64,000 nt of DNA from Acinetobacter sp. ANC 4805 (GCF_022549495.1 NZ_JAKZGD010000013.1:40500-104499), one strand, 5' to 3'. Shown: positions 27,265-38,849, counted from the stretch's first letter. Numbers and translations are program-made. Notes: a model not told the origin generated them from the letters alone.

Positions 27265-28185
27265 TTAACAGCAAATTAATTTCTTTAAGAACTCAAGTTG
27301 ATACTGAATGTTTTGTTGAAAAATCGGTTCAAAATATGGCTCAAAATGATTCGCATTCAATAGCTGATATTCAATATGAGGATTATTTATTTTTTTGATT
27401 TTCTCAGGATCAAAAGGTGCAACAGAATCTTGAGTCGCACCAATCAATAAAGTCGGTATTTTAATGGTTTTTAAATGGCGAATCGGTCGATACATGCCAA
27501 TTGTCAGCACTGAACGTGCAGTGACACGATTATCATAATCATCAATAGACTTTCCTGATTCCTGATAATTTTTCATAAAAAAGTCATAAGCTTGATCACG
27601 ATTCATCGTGGCAAATTGATGTTCAGGTGCGATTACAGGAATATAAGTCCGTGACTGAGATGGTAAATAATCCTGAACCACTTTTAAGCCAATTTTCAAC
27701 ATATCTTTAACAGGATTGGCAAGAACGGCTTGTACCCCGTCTAGCATTGGAACATGGGCAATCGCCCCCAAGAGATGAGGATATTTTGCTGCGAGATCAA
27801 TGGCATGCCCTCCACCAAAAGAAGTCCCCCAAACCACAATTTTATTCGCATCAATCTTTTCTAAATTTTGTAAATATTGAATTGCTTGCTCAGCTTCACG
27901 GACACGTAGCCACGGTGAAATTTGATTTCGAGGCATCCCCTCACTTTTACCCCAAGTCGAGTAATCAAAAGTCATGACGGCGTAACCGATTTGCATAAAT
28001 GCTTGAACAAAAGGCAACGTCAACAAATCTTGTGTTCCACCCCAGCCATGCACCATCAAAATGACTGGATGTTTTTGTGAAGTTTCGACATTTGGATAAT
28101 ATATTTTTGCAGCACATTGATTGCCATTAGGTGAATAAAAGCTTGCCTCTACACTTTGATCAAGCACATGTTGAAATGTTCCCAT
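27265..28185 (-). CDS. Alpha/beta hydrolase, probably controlled by the divergent TetR regulator
   Basis: The 306-residue product has the alpha/beta-hydrolase layout. An oxyanion-hole HGWGG lies near residue 46, the nucleophile elbow GTSFGG carries Ser122, the acid lies in GATQDSVAP and the His in NANHFEPYF. It resembles dienelactone hydrolase and acyl-peptidase-like proteins; the substrate is unknown. The start is ATG 28185 (MGTFQHVLDQ). A TTG 15 bp upstream is less likely. Two operator-like repeats lie directly before the gene, on the side shared with the TetR gene. Confidence 0.82.
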   Translation of the reverse strand: MGTFQHVLDQSVEASFYSPNGNQCAAKIYYPNVETSQKHPVILMVHGWGGTQDLLTLPFVQAFMQIGYAVMTFDYSTWGKSEGMPRNQISPWLRVREAEQAIQYLQNLEKIDANKIVVWGTSFGGGHAIDLAAKYPHLLGAIAHVPMLDGVQAVLANPVKDMLKIGLKVVQDYLPSQSRTYIPVIAPEHQFATMNRDQAYDFFMKNYQESGKSIDDYDNRVTARSVLTIGMYRPIRHLKTIKIPTLLIGATQDSVAPFDPEKIKKINNPHIEYQLLNANHFEPYFEPIFQQNIQYQLEFLKKLICC

Positions 28186-28205
28186 TACCTTATTTCCCAA
28201 TTTAT

Positions 28206-28254
28206 CTTAAATACCATTCAAGAAATATACGCAATTCTTAAATACCATTCAAGA
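28206..28254. promoter_or_regulatory. Tandem pseudopalindromic operators for the TetR regulator
   Basis: The 18-bp sequence CTTAAATACCATTCAAGA occurs twice, at 28206-28223 and 28237-28254, with a 31-bp period (about three helical turns). The first 17 bases form the dyad CTTrAATnnnATTyAAG. They lie between the divergent hydrolase and TetR genes, 21 bp from the hydrolase start, the usual place for an autoregulatory TetR site. Confidence 0.75.
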
Positions 28255-28334
28255 TAAGAATAAAATTATCTGCAAATTTTTAAAAATGATCGAATCGCTG
28301 TAAAATCAGTTTTGAAATATTTTGAGTCCACACA

Positions 28335-28865
28335 ATGGCGCGCAATAAACGTATTATTCAAAACACGGATGAAAAGAAAGCAGAAATTATTGCCGCTGCA
28401 CGGATGTTATTTCTTGAGATCGGCTACGATGCAACATCAATGTCAAAGTTAGCAACAACTGCAAAAATTACTCCCAATACGATTTATTGGTACTTTAAAG
28501 ATAAAGATGAAGTGTTAACACAAGTTCTTAGTTCAGAGCTTATTGATCGCCTAAATGAATATCACAATCAGTCTTTTGCCAACCACACTCAACGCTTATT
28601 GTGGGTCATTCAACAACTGGAAAGTGTCAAACACCTGATTACGACGGTACATAACCGTTTGAATTATTCTGAGGAAATTCGCGTATTACATGAAAATTTT
28701 CATAGAATTGTCGAAAGTCTATTGTGTATAGAATTACAAAAAATGGGCTTATCCGCAGCAAAAATAGATGCAACCACTCAAATTATTGTTTTTACTATAG
28801 AAGGTATTTTGTCCCATCAGCTAACAGATGAAGCTAAATATCAAATCTGTGAACTTCTGATGTAA
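28335..28865 (+). CDS. TetR/AcrR family transcriptional regulator
   Basis: The 176-residue protein has an N-terminal TetR helix-turn-helix, about residues 15-60: AAARMLFLEIGYDATSMSKLATTAKITPNTIYWYFKDKDEV. The rest is a helical ligand-binding and dimer domain with no recognisable ligand class. It is divergent from the alpha/beta hydrolase gene, with two matching operator-like sites in the spacer. Repression of both genes, relieved by an unknown ligand, is the natural inference. Confidence 0.88.
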   Translation: MARNKRIIQNTDEKKAEIIAAARMLFLEIGYDATSMSKLATTAKITPNTIYWYFKDKDEVLTQVLSSELIDRLNEYHNQSFANHTQRLLWVIQQLESVKHLITTVHNRLNYSEEIRVLHENFHRIVESLLCIELQKMGLSAAKIDATTQIIVFTIEGILSHQLTDEAKYQICELLM

Positions 28866-28898
28866 AAATTCATCCAGAAGTCCACACTATTGATTTCA

Positions 28899-30923
<2,025 letters not shown>

Positions 30924-30942
30924 TTAAATTTCACCATATAAA

Positions 30943-30961
30943 AGGGCGGAAAAACCGCCCT
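30943..30961 (-). terminator. Terminator of the gntR-smc-zipA operon
   Basis: AGGGCGG and CCGCCCT pair over AAAAA. On the minus strand the hairpin is followed by TTTTATA. It sits between the zipA stop and the ligA start, separating the two transcription units. Confidence 0.8.
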
Positions 30962-30995
30962 ATAATTTTTTACTGAATTTATTATAAAAGATTCA

Positions 30996-31982
30996 TTAGA
31001 CGGTTGCTTGATTTGGACGGTAATCAATCACATGATGACGCCAATGTTCTTTCAATTGTGGCGTAAATTCTAAATTATTTTCATCATAGACTTTGCCATC
31101 GACTTCACGCGCAATTAAGCCTGCAATACTGGTCATCATGTCATACCCAGTCACAGCTTTGCTATTTGGCAGTGCAAGGAAGAATGCTAAACCTTGTACT
31201 TGCTCACCCGATAAACTTTCTAAATCAAAGCCAGCAGGACCATTGTCCGTCATTCGCAATACAGAGAACATCAATGTGCTTGGCTCTTCTGTATTTTCAT
31301 AACGGTGGAAACACGACATTTCACCAAAGCGGAGACCATATTTCAGCAATACTTTTAATGCTTTATCGCCCGACAACGCACGACGTGGATTTGGAAAAAC
31401 ATTCAGCGCAATAATCTGCTCAGCTGTTGCTAATGCACTTTCATCATCATAACGTTGCTGTTCATGTAAATGCACATCCAAAATATTACTCTCACCATCA
31501 AATTCTTCAATTTCAACAGTTGCAATATTTGGATTTAAACTCAGTTCTGGCTCAACTTTCGTTTCATCAGCTTTATCTAACAAGTCTTCATCATCAGATA
31601 CGTCCACTACTCGTGGTTGATCTTCTGATCGTTCAATGCTTGTATTGATTTCAGTATGAATGACAGGCTCAGCCGCAACTTTTACCGTTTCTTCAGCTTT
31701 CTCTTCTGCAACAGTTTGTACTGGTGCTGCTTGAGTATCTACTTGAATGGTTTCTGCTTTAAAACTTGGTTCAACCCGTTCAGTTGTTGAGATTACAGTG
31801 TCTTTTTGTAGAAGCTGCTCTCGTACATTACGCGGGATCACAGGCTGATTGCTGTCAGAATTAATATGTAAATCAGCGTCTAATGATGGCTCAACTGTTT
31901 TTGGTTTTCTCAAAACCATTGCTAAACCAACGAGCATAATCACAACGGCGATAACAATGCCTATTATTGTATTCATTTCCAT
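30996..31982 (-). CDS. zipA: Cell division protein ZipA
   Basis: ZipA tethers FtsZ to the inner membrane at the division site. The 328-residue product has an N-terminal transmembrane helix at about residues 5-25 (IIGIVIAVVIMLVGLAMVL). A charged, disordered linker rich in Glu, Val and Thr follows to about 195. The C-terminal FtsZ-binding domain contains ALSGDKALKVLLKYGLRFG and the MLMFSVLRM/GFDLESLSG strand pair. The ATG lies one base after the smc stop codon (TAG-T-ATG) with GGAG 7 nt upstream, so it is coupled to smc. Confidence 0.9.
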   Translation of the reverse strand: MEMNTIIGIVIAVVIMLVGLAMVLRKPKTVEPSLDADLHINSDSNQPVIPRNVREQLLQKDTVISTTERVEPSFKAETIQVDTQAAPVQTVAEEKAEETVKVAAEPVIHTEINTSIERSEDQPRVVDVSDDEDLLDKADETKVEPELSLNPNIATVEIEEFDGESNILDVHLHEQQRYDDESALATAEQIIALNVFPNPRRALSGDKALKVLLKYGLRFGEMSCFHRYENTEEPSTLMFSVLRMTDNGPAGFDLESLSGEQVQGLAFFLALPNSKAVTGYDMMTSIAGLIAREVDGKVYDENNLEFTPQLKEHWRHHVIDYRPNQATV

Positions 31983-31983
31983 A

Positions 31984-34900
31984 CTAGGACTCCGAAACTA
32001 ACCCGTATTCTTTTGCCTGTTCTAAATCGACAGTCACTAATTTTGATGTGCCTGGCTCTGGCATGGTCACTCCCAGTAAATCAGTTGCCATTGTCATCGC
32101 CAATTTATTATGAGTAATGTAAATGAATTGCACTTGCTCAGAAAGCTCTTTTACCAAATTACAATACCGTTGTACATTGGCATCATCAAGTGGTGCATCA
32201 ACTTCATCTAATACACAGAAAGGTGCAGGATTCAATCTAAAGATCGCAAATACCAATGCCAAAGCCGTTAAGGTCTTTTCACCACCTGAAAGTAGTGCCA
32301 AAGAACTGTTGCGCTTGCCTGGTGGACGCGCCATCAATTTCACCCCTGACTGCCAATCATCCTCAAGACTTAAGGTCGCTTCACCACCACCAAACACCTT
32401 TGGAAACAACACTTGCAGCTCTTGATTCACCTGATCAAAGGTGGTCATAAATAATTTACGTGTTTCTTGATCAATACTTTTCATCGCATCTTTGAGCTGA
32501 TCAACCGTATTTTGTAGATCTTGCATCTGATGACTCAGCTCATCAAAACGCTGTGACACGTCTGCATATTCTTGTGAAGCTGCCAAGTTTACCGCACCAA
32601 TTTTATCAAATTGTTGCAATGCTCTTTCTAATTTTTGTTGATGATCTTTTATTTCAATCGAGAGATCAGATAAGGCATCGGCATTGAGTTCTTTGAGCTG
32701 TTCCAGATAATGCTCACGATCTGATTTAGCAGCTTGCCAAGCCAAACGCTTTTGCTCTAACTGCTCACGCACCTGCTCATCTTTTTGCTGTGCTTGATGA
32801 CGTTGTTCTGTCAATTGCTGCTGTTTCTCTTGGACTTGATTCAGTTCAAGTTGCCACTCATTCCAATTTTTTTGCAGCTTTTCTGTTTGCTGAAATTGCT
32901 CTTGGAATTGCGACTCTAAGTTCGGTAATTCAAGCTGAATCGGATCAACAAACTTCTTCGCTTGCTCAATCTGTTCAATGATTTGTCGATATTGTGTTTT
33001 CAGAAATGAAATATCTTTTTCGAGCAACTCAATTTGTTGATTGGCTTGTGAAGTCTGACGGCGCAAAGCTTCACGTTGCTGCTGCTGTTGCGTAAGCTGT
33101 TGTTGTTGCTCATCCAGCTGTTCATTCAGATTTTCGACCTGAAACTGTAAAGTCTTATAATTCGGTAATACTGCTTCTAATTTGAGTGCAAGTGCATGTA
33201 AATCAATGTCCAAATCATCACGCTGCATGGCATCTTCTTCAAGTTGCACATCGAGCTGTTTAAGTTGATCTGCCAATTGCATCTGCTGCAATACAAATGC
33301 CTGTGCCGTACTTTGTAGTTTGGCAATTTGTACATCAAGCTGTTGCTGCTCTTTCTGCTTTTGTTTCAGGGTTTGCTGTTGTTGCTGTAAGTTTTGCTGT
33401 TGCTGTTGCAGCCCTTGCTGCTGTTGTGAAAATTGATTTTCCAAATCAAGCAATTGTGCTTGCTTCTCCGCAAACTGCTGTTCAATTTCTTCTAAACGGA
33501 CTTGATGGCTAAGCATCCCCTGCGCAGTTTGGCTGTCTTCATCATAATGCAGACCAATCACCCAATCTGTTCCGACATGATAACCATCAAGCGTCAAAAT
33601 AGATTGTGCTTGCTGGAGATCCGCTTGATATCGCAAAGCTGTGGCTAAATCTTCTGCAACGGCGACATTAGCCCAAAGCGAAGATTTTGGTGCTTCGATC
33701 CAATCACTTAAAGCGCATCCTGCAACTTGAACAGACGGCTGTTGTGATGATTTTAACTGTCGTGCGATACCTTCTTGAAAGGATTGTTCACCATCCAACA
33801 AATGTGCTTGCAGCCACTTGGCTAAGAATTTTTCAATAATAGCTGCACGCGTTTTACCTTGAGCAGTTAAACGTAGGCTTTGCATCAGTCGAGCCGCATT
33901 TTGGTCATGCTTCGGACTCTGCTTCGCCACCAATTGATTTAAATTCTTTTGTTCAGCCAATAAAACCTGAATCTCAGTTTTCAAGTTCTGTACATCAGTC
34001 TTATAGCATTGTTGCTGATCTTGCTGTGTTTGTACATCTTGCTGTAACTGTTCTATCGTGGTTTCTAATACAATAATCTGTTGTTGAAGTTGTTGCTGTA
34101 ATTGTTCTAATTGAGCTTGTTCATCATCTTGAACTTGCGCACGAATCTGGCTACTTTGTGTGTGTAAAGTCTGCTTTTGCTGCTCTATGCGCTGTACACT
34201 TTTACCAAGCTGTTCAATTTGTGCTGCCATCTGCAACTTTTTCTGTTGTTGCTGATCGACTTGTACCTTGAGTTGCTCAAATTGCTGCTGTGCTTGTTTT
34301 TGTTGTGTCTGAATATCCGTAAAGTTTTGCTCAGCCGTTTGTGTCTGCTGCTCTAAAGCAAGTAATACTTCATTTTGTTCATCAAATTGAGTGGTTAAAG
34401 TCTCAACCTGTAATTCAGATAATTGCAAACGCTCTTTGGTCTGTAACTTTTGCTGCTCAAGTTGCAGTAAGCTACTGCTGTTTTGCTGGAATAAACTTTG
34501 TTTTTGTTCCAAAGTCATTTTTAATTCAGATAGCTTTTTCTCTGCCTGTTGCCATTCATGCTGCAAAGGTGAAGACTGCTGAATTAAACGCTGAAATAAA
34601 GCACTAGTTGCTTCAAGATCATGTTCAATAGTATTTGATTCAGAACGAACCAGTTTAAAACGTTCCCCAAGCGCCGTCATTTCAACCGTATATTCTTGTT
34701 GTAGCTTTTGACTTTGATTGGCTTGGAAAGAAAGAATTTCGATTTTAAAAGTCCGAATCTGACCTTCTAAGGTTTTATATTGGATTGCTGCTTCTGACTG
34801 ACGCTTTAAAGTTTTTAGCTGTGACTTCAACTCAGCTGCAATATCATCTAAACGTGCAAGATTTTGCTCAGTATGTTCTAAATGTTGCAAGGTCTCACGG

Positions 34901-35430
34901 CGACGTGCTTGATAACGAGATACCCCTGCGGCTTCCTCAATGAATACTCGCATTTCTTCAGGTTTGGCATCGACCAAACGGTTAATCATACCCTGTTCAA
35001 TCACCGCATAAGAACGAGGTCCTAGACCTGTACCCAAGAAAATATCGGTAATATCACGACGGCGACAACGTGTGCCATTCAAGAAATATTCAGACTTACC
35101 TTCACGTGTCACTTGGCGACGAACAGCAAGCTCGTTATAGGCATTATAAGCCCCACCTAATTTGCCATAAGTATTATCAAAACGCAGTTCTACACTTGCG
35201 ACACCGACAGGTTTACGCTTGGCTGTCCCTGTAAAGATGACATCCTGCATACTACCACCACGCAATTGGCGTGCATTGGACTCGCCCATCACCCAGCGAA
35301 TTGCATCAATGACATTCGATTTACCACAACCGTTTGGACCCACTACTGCGGTACGGTTTGCCTTAAAATTTAATGTGGTACTATCGGCAAAAGATTTAAA
35401 GCCTGAAAGTTTTAAACTGCTTAAACGCAT
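31984..35430 (-). CDS. smc: Chromosome segregation protein SMC
   Basis: SMC forms the ring-shaped ATPase that organises the chromosome with ScpA and ScpB. The 1148 residues show the Walker A motif GPNGCGKSN at 31-39. Two long Gln-rich coiled coils flank a hinge at about residues 510-660. The C-terminal head carries signature LSGGEK and Walker B LDEVDAPLDD. Having SMC rather than MukB is expected for Acinetobacter. The coils are unusually Gln-rich, which produces long antisense open frames. It lies 10 bp after the GntR gene and is directly followed by zipA. Confidence 0.96.
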   Translation of the reverse strand: MRLSSLKLSGFKSFADSTTLNFKANRTAVVGPNGCGKSNVIDAIRWVMGESNARQLRGGSMQDVIFTGTAKRKPVGVASVELRFDNTYGKLGGAYNAYNELAVRRQVTREGKSEYFLNGTRCRRRDITDIFLGTGLGPRSYAVIEQGMINRLVDAKPEEMRVFIEEAAGVSRYQARRRETLQHLEHTEQNLARLDDIAAELKSQLKTLKRQSEAAIQYKTLEGQIRTFKIEILSFQANQSQKLQQEYTVEMTALGERFKLVRSESNTIEHDLEATSALFQRLIQQSSPLQHEWQQAEKKLSELKMTLEQKQSLFQQNSSSLLQLEQQKLQTKERLQLSELQVETLTTQFDEQNEVLLALEQQTQTAEQNFTDIQTQQKQAQQQFEQLKVQVDQQQQKKLQMAAQIEQLGKSVQRIEQQKQTLHTQSSQIRAQVQDDEQAQLEQLQQQLQQQIIVLETTIEQLQQDVQTQQDQQQCYKTDVQNLKTEIQVLLAEQKNLNQLVAKQSPKHDQNAARLMQSLRLTAQGKTRAAIIEKFLAKWLQAHLLDGEQSFQEGIARQLKSSQQPSVQVAGCALSDWIEAPKSSLWANVAVAEDLATALRYQADLQQAQSILTLDGYHVGTDWVIGLHYDEDSQTAQGMLSHQVRLEEIEQQFAEKQAQLLDLENQFSQQQQGLQQQQQNLQQQQQTLKQKQKEQQQLDVQIAKLQSTAQAFVLQQMQLADQLKQLDVQLEEDAMQRDDLDIDLHALALKLEAVLPNYKTLQFQVENLNEQLDEQQQQLTQQQQQREALRRQTSQANQQIELLEKDISFLKTQYRQIIEQIEQAKKFVDPIQLELPNLESQFQEQFQQTEKLQKNWNEWQLELNQVQEKQQQLTEQRHQAQQKDEQVREQLEQKRLAWQAAKSDREHYLEQLKELNADALSDLSIEIKDHQQKLERALQQFDKIGAVNLAASQEYADVSQRFDELSHQMQDLQNTVDQLKDAMKSIDQETRKLFMTTFDQVNQELQVLFPKVFGGGEATLSLEDDWQSGVKLMARPPGKRNSSLALLSGGEKTLTALALVFAIFRLNPAPFCVLDEVDAPLDDANVQRYCNLVKELSEQVQFIYITHNKLAMTMATDLLGVTMPEPGTSKLVTVDLEQAKEYGLVSES

Positions 35431-35440
35431 ACTGCCCTAA

Positions 35441-36136
35441 CTAGCGGCGTGAGCGTCTAGCCCAAGCCAATTCAATCTGTTTCATACGTGTCAGAGATTC
35501 CAACACAAGGTTGCGCAAGTGTCGACAAAAATCTTCCATAAATAAAGCAGCTTGTTGTGATTTTCGGATCAAAATAGCATCAATCACCAGTTTAAACAGG
35601 GTAAAGGATTCTTGCAGCTCACGACGTGAAGTATTCAAGGTTAAAAAATAGCTACGACGTAATGACGGTAAAAGTTCTTTATAGAATTGCATAAGGTAGG
35701 GATTTGCCACCATATCATGCTGTTCTGCTAAGTATTTAAAGATCGCATCGTAAAATTTTTCAATATCCCCTGCACGAACAAACTCAACCAATTGATCCAA
35801 TAGAGCCTGTAACTGTTCGGCCTCATTCGCACGCCAAGTTTCACTAATCCGTTGCACGATATGCCCAAGTACCATGACATTGGTGTCAAATAATGCTTTG
35901 ACTTGCTGAGCTGACATTTCAGAAACAATCGCACCACGGCGTGGAAAAATTTCAATCAAATAAGTACGTTCTAGCAATAACAGCGCTTCACGGACAGAAC
36001 CGCGACTGACATCTAATTCCTTCGCAATGCGTAATTCTTGAATACGCTCTCCCTCAACTAGCTCACCACTAATAATTTGTTCACTAATATATTTTGCAAT
36101 CTGTTCAGAAAGACTATCAGCCTCTTCGAGATTCAT
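35441..36136 (-). CDS. GntR family regulator (FCD/VanR type)
   Basis: The 231-residue protein combines an N-terminal winged helix-turn-helix of the GntR class with an all-helical FCD effector domain; RAGDIEKFYDAIFKYLAEQHD carries the typical metal and ligand-binding pattern. The helix-turn-helix contains LRIAKELDVSRGSVREALLLLE. The start is ATG 36136 (MNLEEADSLS), preceded by GAGGGG. A TTG 36 bp upstream is in frame but lacks a site. It is the first gene of the smc-zipA operon, an arrangement seen in Acinetobacter. The effector is unknown. Confidence 0.85.
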   Translation of the reverse strand: MNLEEADSLSEQIAKYISEQIISGELVEGERIQELRIAKELDVSRGSVREALLLLERTYLIEIFPRRGAIVSEMSAQQVKALFDTNVMVLGHIVQRISETWRANEAEQLQALLDQLVEFVRAGDIEKFYDAIFKYLAEQHDMVANPYLMQFYKELLPSLRRSYFLTLNTSRRELQESFTLFKLVIDAILIRKSQQAALFMEDFCRHLRNLVLESLTRMKQIELAWARRSRR

Positions 36137-36475
36137 AATCCCCTCGCTATCGTTGTTATACGCATATTCCAATGCTGTTTGCGCTTTTTGTTTTAACTGA
36201 TCTTACCTCATAAATTCTATATCATTGTCTAACAATTTTATTGCTTTTTAAGCCAACTCAGATAAAAAACTAAAACTTATGCTTAAATTTAAAACAAAAA
36301 TCTCAATTAGCAACGTTTAAGATCAAAGAGTTAACTTAATTTAATCAGGCTAACCAAATATCTGAAAATAGATCCATCAACTATATTTTTATTGATATAA
36401 ATCACATAAAATAATATTTTTAATAAAACAAACACATTTTTAAATCAACTTTACTGAATCACTCAGTAAGCATAT
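36137..36475. other. AT-rich divergent region between gntR-smc-zipA and the GTPase pair
   Basis: About 340 bp of very AT-rich DNA. A 7-bp inverted repeat, TTACTGA-5-TCAGTAA (36451-36469), ends 6 bp before the ATG at 36476 and could be an operator or mask the ribosome-binding region. I see no other gene or site that I can support. Confidence 0.45.
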
Positions 36476-37453
36476 ATGAGTAGCATTATGAGTGTTCATC
36501 AAGCTGTTAATATCGCAATTTTTGGGCTTAGTCTCAGAACATTGAATGAATTAAAAGAGCATGTCCAAACTGCTGTTCCAAACCACATCCAAGTGAAGTG
36601 GAGTAATATTGCTGAGCCGCAACTTGATATTTTAATGATTAACCAAGTGTTTTTTGATTCACCTAATATCAAAAGTTTAATTAAAAATAGTAATATCAAT
36701 GTATTACAAATCGCAAATGATCTAGACAAGAATAGTTCTATTGAAAATGATACTCTGTATTTACCACTTAACCACCTTCACTCACTCCATGATTGGTTGA
36801 ATGAACGCTTAGCACAAACCCAAGAAATAAATAATACTGCTCCTTCTGAACCCACAAATACAATAATACATCGGAAGCAAATCAAAGACGTTTTGCAAGA
36901 AATCCAAAATCCTAGAAATGGAAAAATTCAGTTATTCGACAATAATGGTTTAATTGCTATTGCAGATCCTCGCAATGAATGGGTCTGGCAGAATCCTAGT
37001 CTTCGATCATTACAAACAGATTCAAGTTTGAATTACACTTATGCGACCCAAAATGATCAACTTTGGATTACAGACACCCCTCAGCAAGATTTAAAGCAAT
37101 GGTTATGGAATCTGTTATGGATTTCAACCGACTTCGACGAACTCTGTCCATCATCAGCATCAAGTTTTTATCTAGACATTTGGCCACAACCTCATCACAA
37201 AGTAGAACGACAACAAATTCTACGTATGGCTGCATGCTTTGCCAAAGGCGCTCAAATTTCAGTTGTCGCAGCTCAGTTAAAGTTACCTGAACAGCGCGTC
37301 AAACAATTTGTTGCTGCAAGTTTAGGTACACAGTACGGCAGAGTGATCAAAGATCATCAAGCCAATTACCATCCTCAAACCCCTCAGACTGAAACAGAAC
37401 AAAACTTTATGAAAAAACTGTTTGGTCGATTACGTAACCGTTTAGGCTTTTAA
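36476..37453 (+). CDS. Unknown two-part protein with a C-terminal helix-turn-helix-like region, paired with a GTPase
   Basis: No family is recognised with confidence. The 325-residue protein has an alpha/beta N-terminal part (about 10-110, NIAIFGLSLRTLNELKEHV then ILMINQVFF) resembling a receiver or nucleotide-binding fold. A middle domain follows, rich in Trp and Asn. A C-terminal stretch, KGAQISVVAAQLKLPEQRVK (about 260-280), looks like a helix-turn-helix. The start is ATG 36476; ATG 36488 in the same frame is an alternative. A small GTPase gene starts 14 bp downstream, so they probably act as a regulator-GTPase pair. Confidence 0.6.
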   Translation: MSSIMSVHQAVNIAIFGLSLRTLNELKEHVQTAVPNHIQVKWSNIAEPQLDILMINQVFFDSPNIKSLIKNSNINVLQIANDLDKNSSIENDTLYLPLNHLHSLHDWLNERLAQTQEINNTAPSEPTNTIIHRKQIKDVLQEIQNPRNGKIQLFDNNGLIAIADPRNEWVWQNPSLRSLQTDSSLNYTYATQNDQLWITDTPQQDLKQWLWNLLWISTDFDELCPSSASSFYLDIWPQPHHKVERQQILRMAACFAKGAQISVVAAQLKLPEQRVKQFVAASLGTQYGRVIKDHQANYHPQTPQTETEQNFMKKLFGRLRNRLGF

Positions 37454-37467
37454 TCAAGGATAATTCT

Positions 37468-38010
37468 ATGATTTTACAACAATATAAAATTGTCTTTGGT
37501 GGAACCATGGGCTCAGGTAAATCCACTGCCATAAATGCCCTTTCGGAAGTTGATGTTGTTAGTACAGAAGCATTCAATACGGATATTGAATCGCACGAGA
37601 AACTGCTTACAACCGTTGGGATTGATTATGGTGAAATTACTTTAGACGATGGTGTCAAAGTTGGGTTGTATGGCACACCCGGTCAAGATCGTTTTGATTT
37701 TATTTGGGCTGTCATTTGCAAAGGCGCTATTGGGACGATTGTCATGATTGATCATGCTGCTGAAAATCCACTGCTTGATCTAGTACAGTATGTACAAGCG
37801 TTCAAACCCTTTGGCAATAATATTGTGATTGCAATTACTCATATTGACCGCAAACCAGAAAGAACGCTTTCGATGTACCGAGATTGGCTGGCAGCACAAG
37901 GCATGAATTACCCACTATTCTTTGTCGATGCACGCCAACAAGATGATGTCTTACTTTTAGTTGAAACACTAATTGCGACAATTGAAGTACATTATGGACT
38001 TATAAATTAA
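37468..38010 (+). CDS. Small Ras/MglA-like GTPase (COG2229 type)
   Basis: The 180-residue single-domain protein has a P-loop GGTMGSGKST at 11-20, a switch-II motif YGTPGQDRF at 68-76, and THID at 124-127 for the guanine-specific motif. The aspartate that normally precedes TPGQ in Ras-like proteins is Gly here, as in other COG2229 members. Such GTPases include MglA-type polarity switches. Its partner is probably the upstream gene 14 bp away. No GAP-like roadblock protein is adjacent. The cellular output is unknown. Confidence 0.78.
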   Translation: MILQQYKIVFGGTMGSGKSTAINALSEVDVVSTEAFNTDIESHEKLLTTVGIDYGEITLDDGVKVGLYGTPGQDRFDFIWAVICKGAIGTIVMIDHAAENPLLDLVQYVQAFKPFGNNIVIAITHIDRKPERTLSMYRDWLAAQGMNYPLFFVDARQQDDVLLLVETLIATIEVHYGLIN

Positions 38011-38034
38011 AGGGCTGATTTAGAGCAGCCCTTT
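38009..38034. terminator. Bidirectional terminator between GTPase and TauE genes
   Basis: AAAGGGCTG pairs with CAGCCCTTT across an 8-nt loop. The stop codon of the converging TauE gene lies inside the loop. Confidence 0.85.
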
Positions 38035-38820
38035 ATAAATAAAATAACAGCCCACGACGACAAGTAACCCAGCAAAACATTTTTTCAACATCGCTGCTGA
38101 TAAACGATGAGCCACTTTTGCCCCGAACTTGGCTGTGATAAAGCTCATCGTACTAATACCAAGAAAAGCATAAATATGCACGTAGCCAATGGTATTCGGT
38201 ACATCAATGTGTTCTCTAGCACCAAACCACATAAAACCAATTGCACCTGCTACTGCAATAGGTAAACCACATGCAGCAGATGTTGCTACTGCCTTTTGCA
38301 TTACCACACCATGACGATTTAAAAATGGCACAGTCAAACTACCACCACCTATCCCAAAAATCGCAGAAGCAATACCGATTCCTCCACCCGCTGCAAACTG
38401 TAATGCTGCCGATGGTAAATGGCGATTTGGGTCAATCACTGCATGCGCTCCCCTAAACATCTTGTATGCCATCCAAACTGCAAAAACACCTATAAGCAAT
38501 TGCAAATGTTGCCCCGACATCAGATCAGCTAGGCCTGCACCTAAAAATGAGCCTAAAACCAATCCAGGCGCTAAATTACGAAAGACCTGCCACAGCACTG
38601 CTCCCTTTTTATGGTGTGCAGTGACTGAGCTAATTGAAGTCACAATAATGGTGGCTAAAGACGTTCCCACTGCAATATGCATAATGACATTAGGGTCATA
38701 ATTCATTTGAGTAAAGACAATATATAAAATCGGTACAATAATTAAACCACCGCCAACCCCAAATAACCCCGCAGTAAATCCAGCAATTGCACCAATCAGC
38801 AAATATATGATTAACTCCAT
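38020..38820 (-). CDS. TauE/SafE family sulfite/sulfonate exporter-like permease
   Basis: The 266-residue integral membrane protein has about eight spans. The family repeat GLFGVGGGLIIVPIL (near 18-32) and its second copy IFGIGGGSLTVPFL (near 158-171) are the paired glycine-rich motifs of TauE/SafE permeases. Substrates in the family are sulfite, sulfoacetate or other organosulfur anions; the substrate here is unknown. The start is taken at ATG 38820 (MELIIYLLIG); a GTG two codons upstream is also possible. The gene is divergent from birA. Confidence 0.82.
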   Translation of the reverse strand: MELIIYLLIGAIAGFTAGLFGVGGGLIIVPILYIVFTQMNYDPNVIMHIAVGTSLATIIVTSISSVTAHHKKGAVLWQVFRNLAPGLVLGSFLGAGLADLMSGQHLQLLIGVFAVWMAYKMFRGAHAVIDPNRHLPSAALQFAAGGGIGIASAIFGIGGGSLTVPFLNRHGVVMQKAVATSAACGLPIAVAGAIGFMWFGAREHIDVPNTIGYVHIYAFLGISTMSFITAKFGAKVAHRLSAAMLKKCFAGLLVVVGCYFIYKGLL

Positions 38821-38849
38821 AAACACATGACCACTCTATTTGTAAAACA

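Noticed and set aside
32123..35440. Several open frames antisense to smc
   Set aside because: They are by-products of the Gln-rich coiled-coil codons on the other strand. They have no ribosome-binding site and low-complexity translation.
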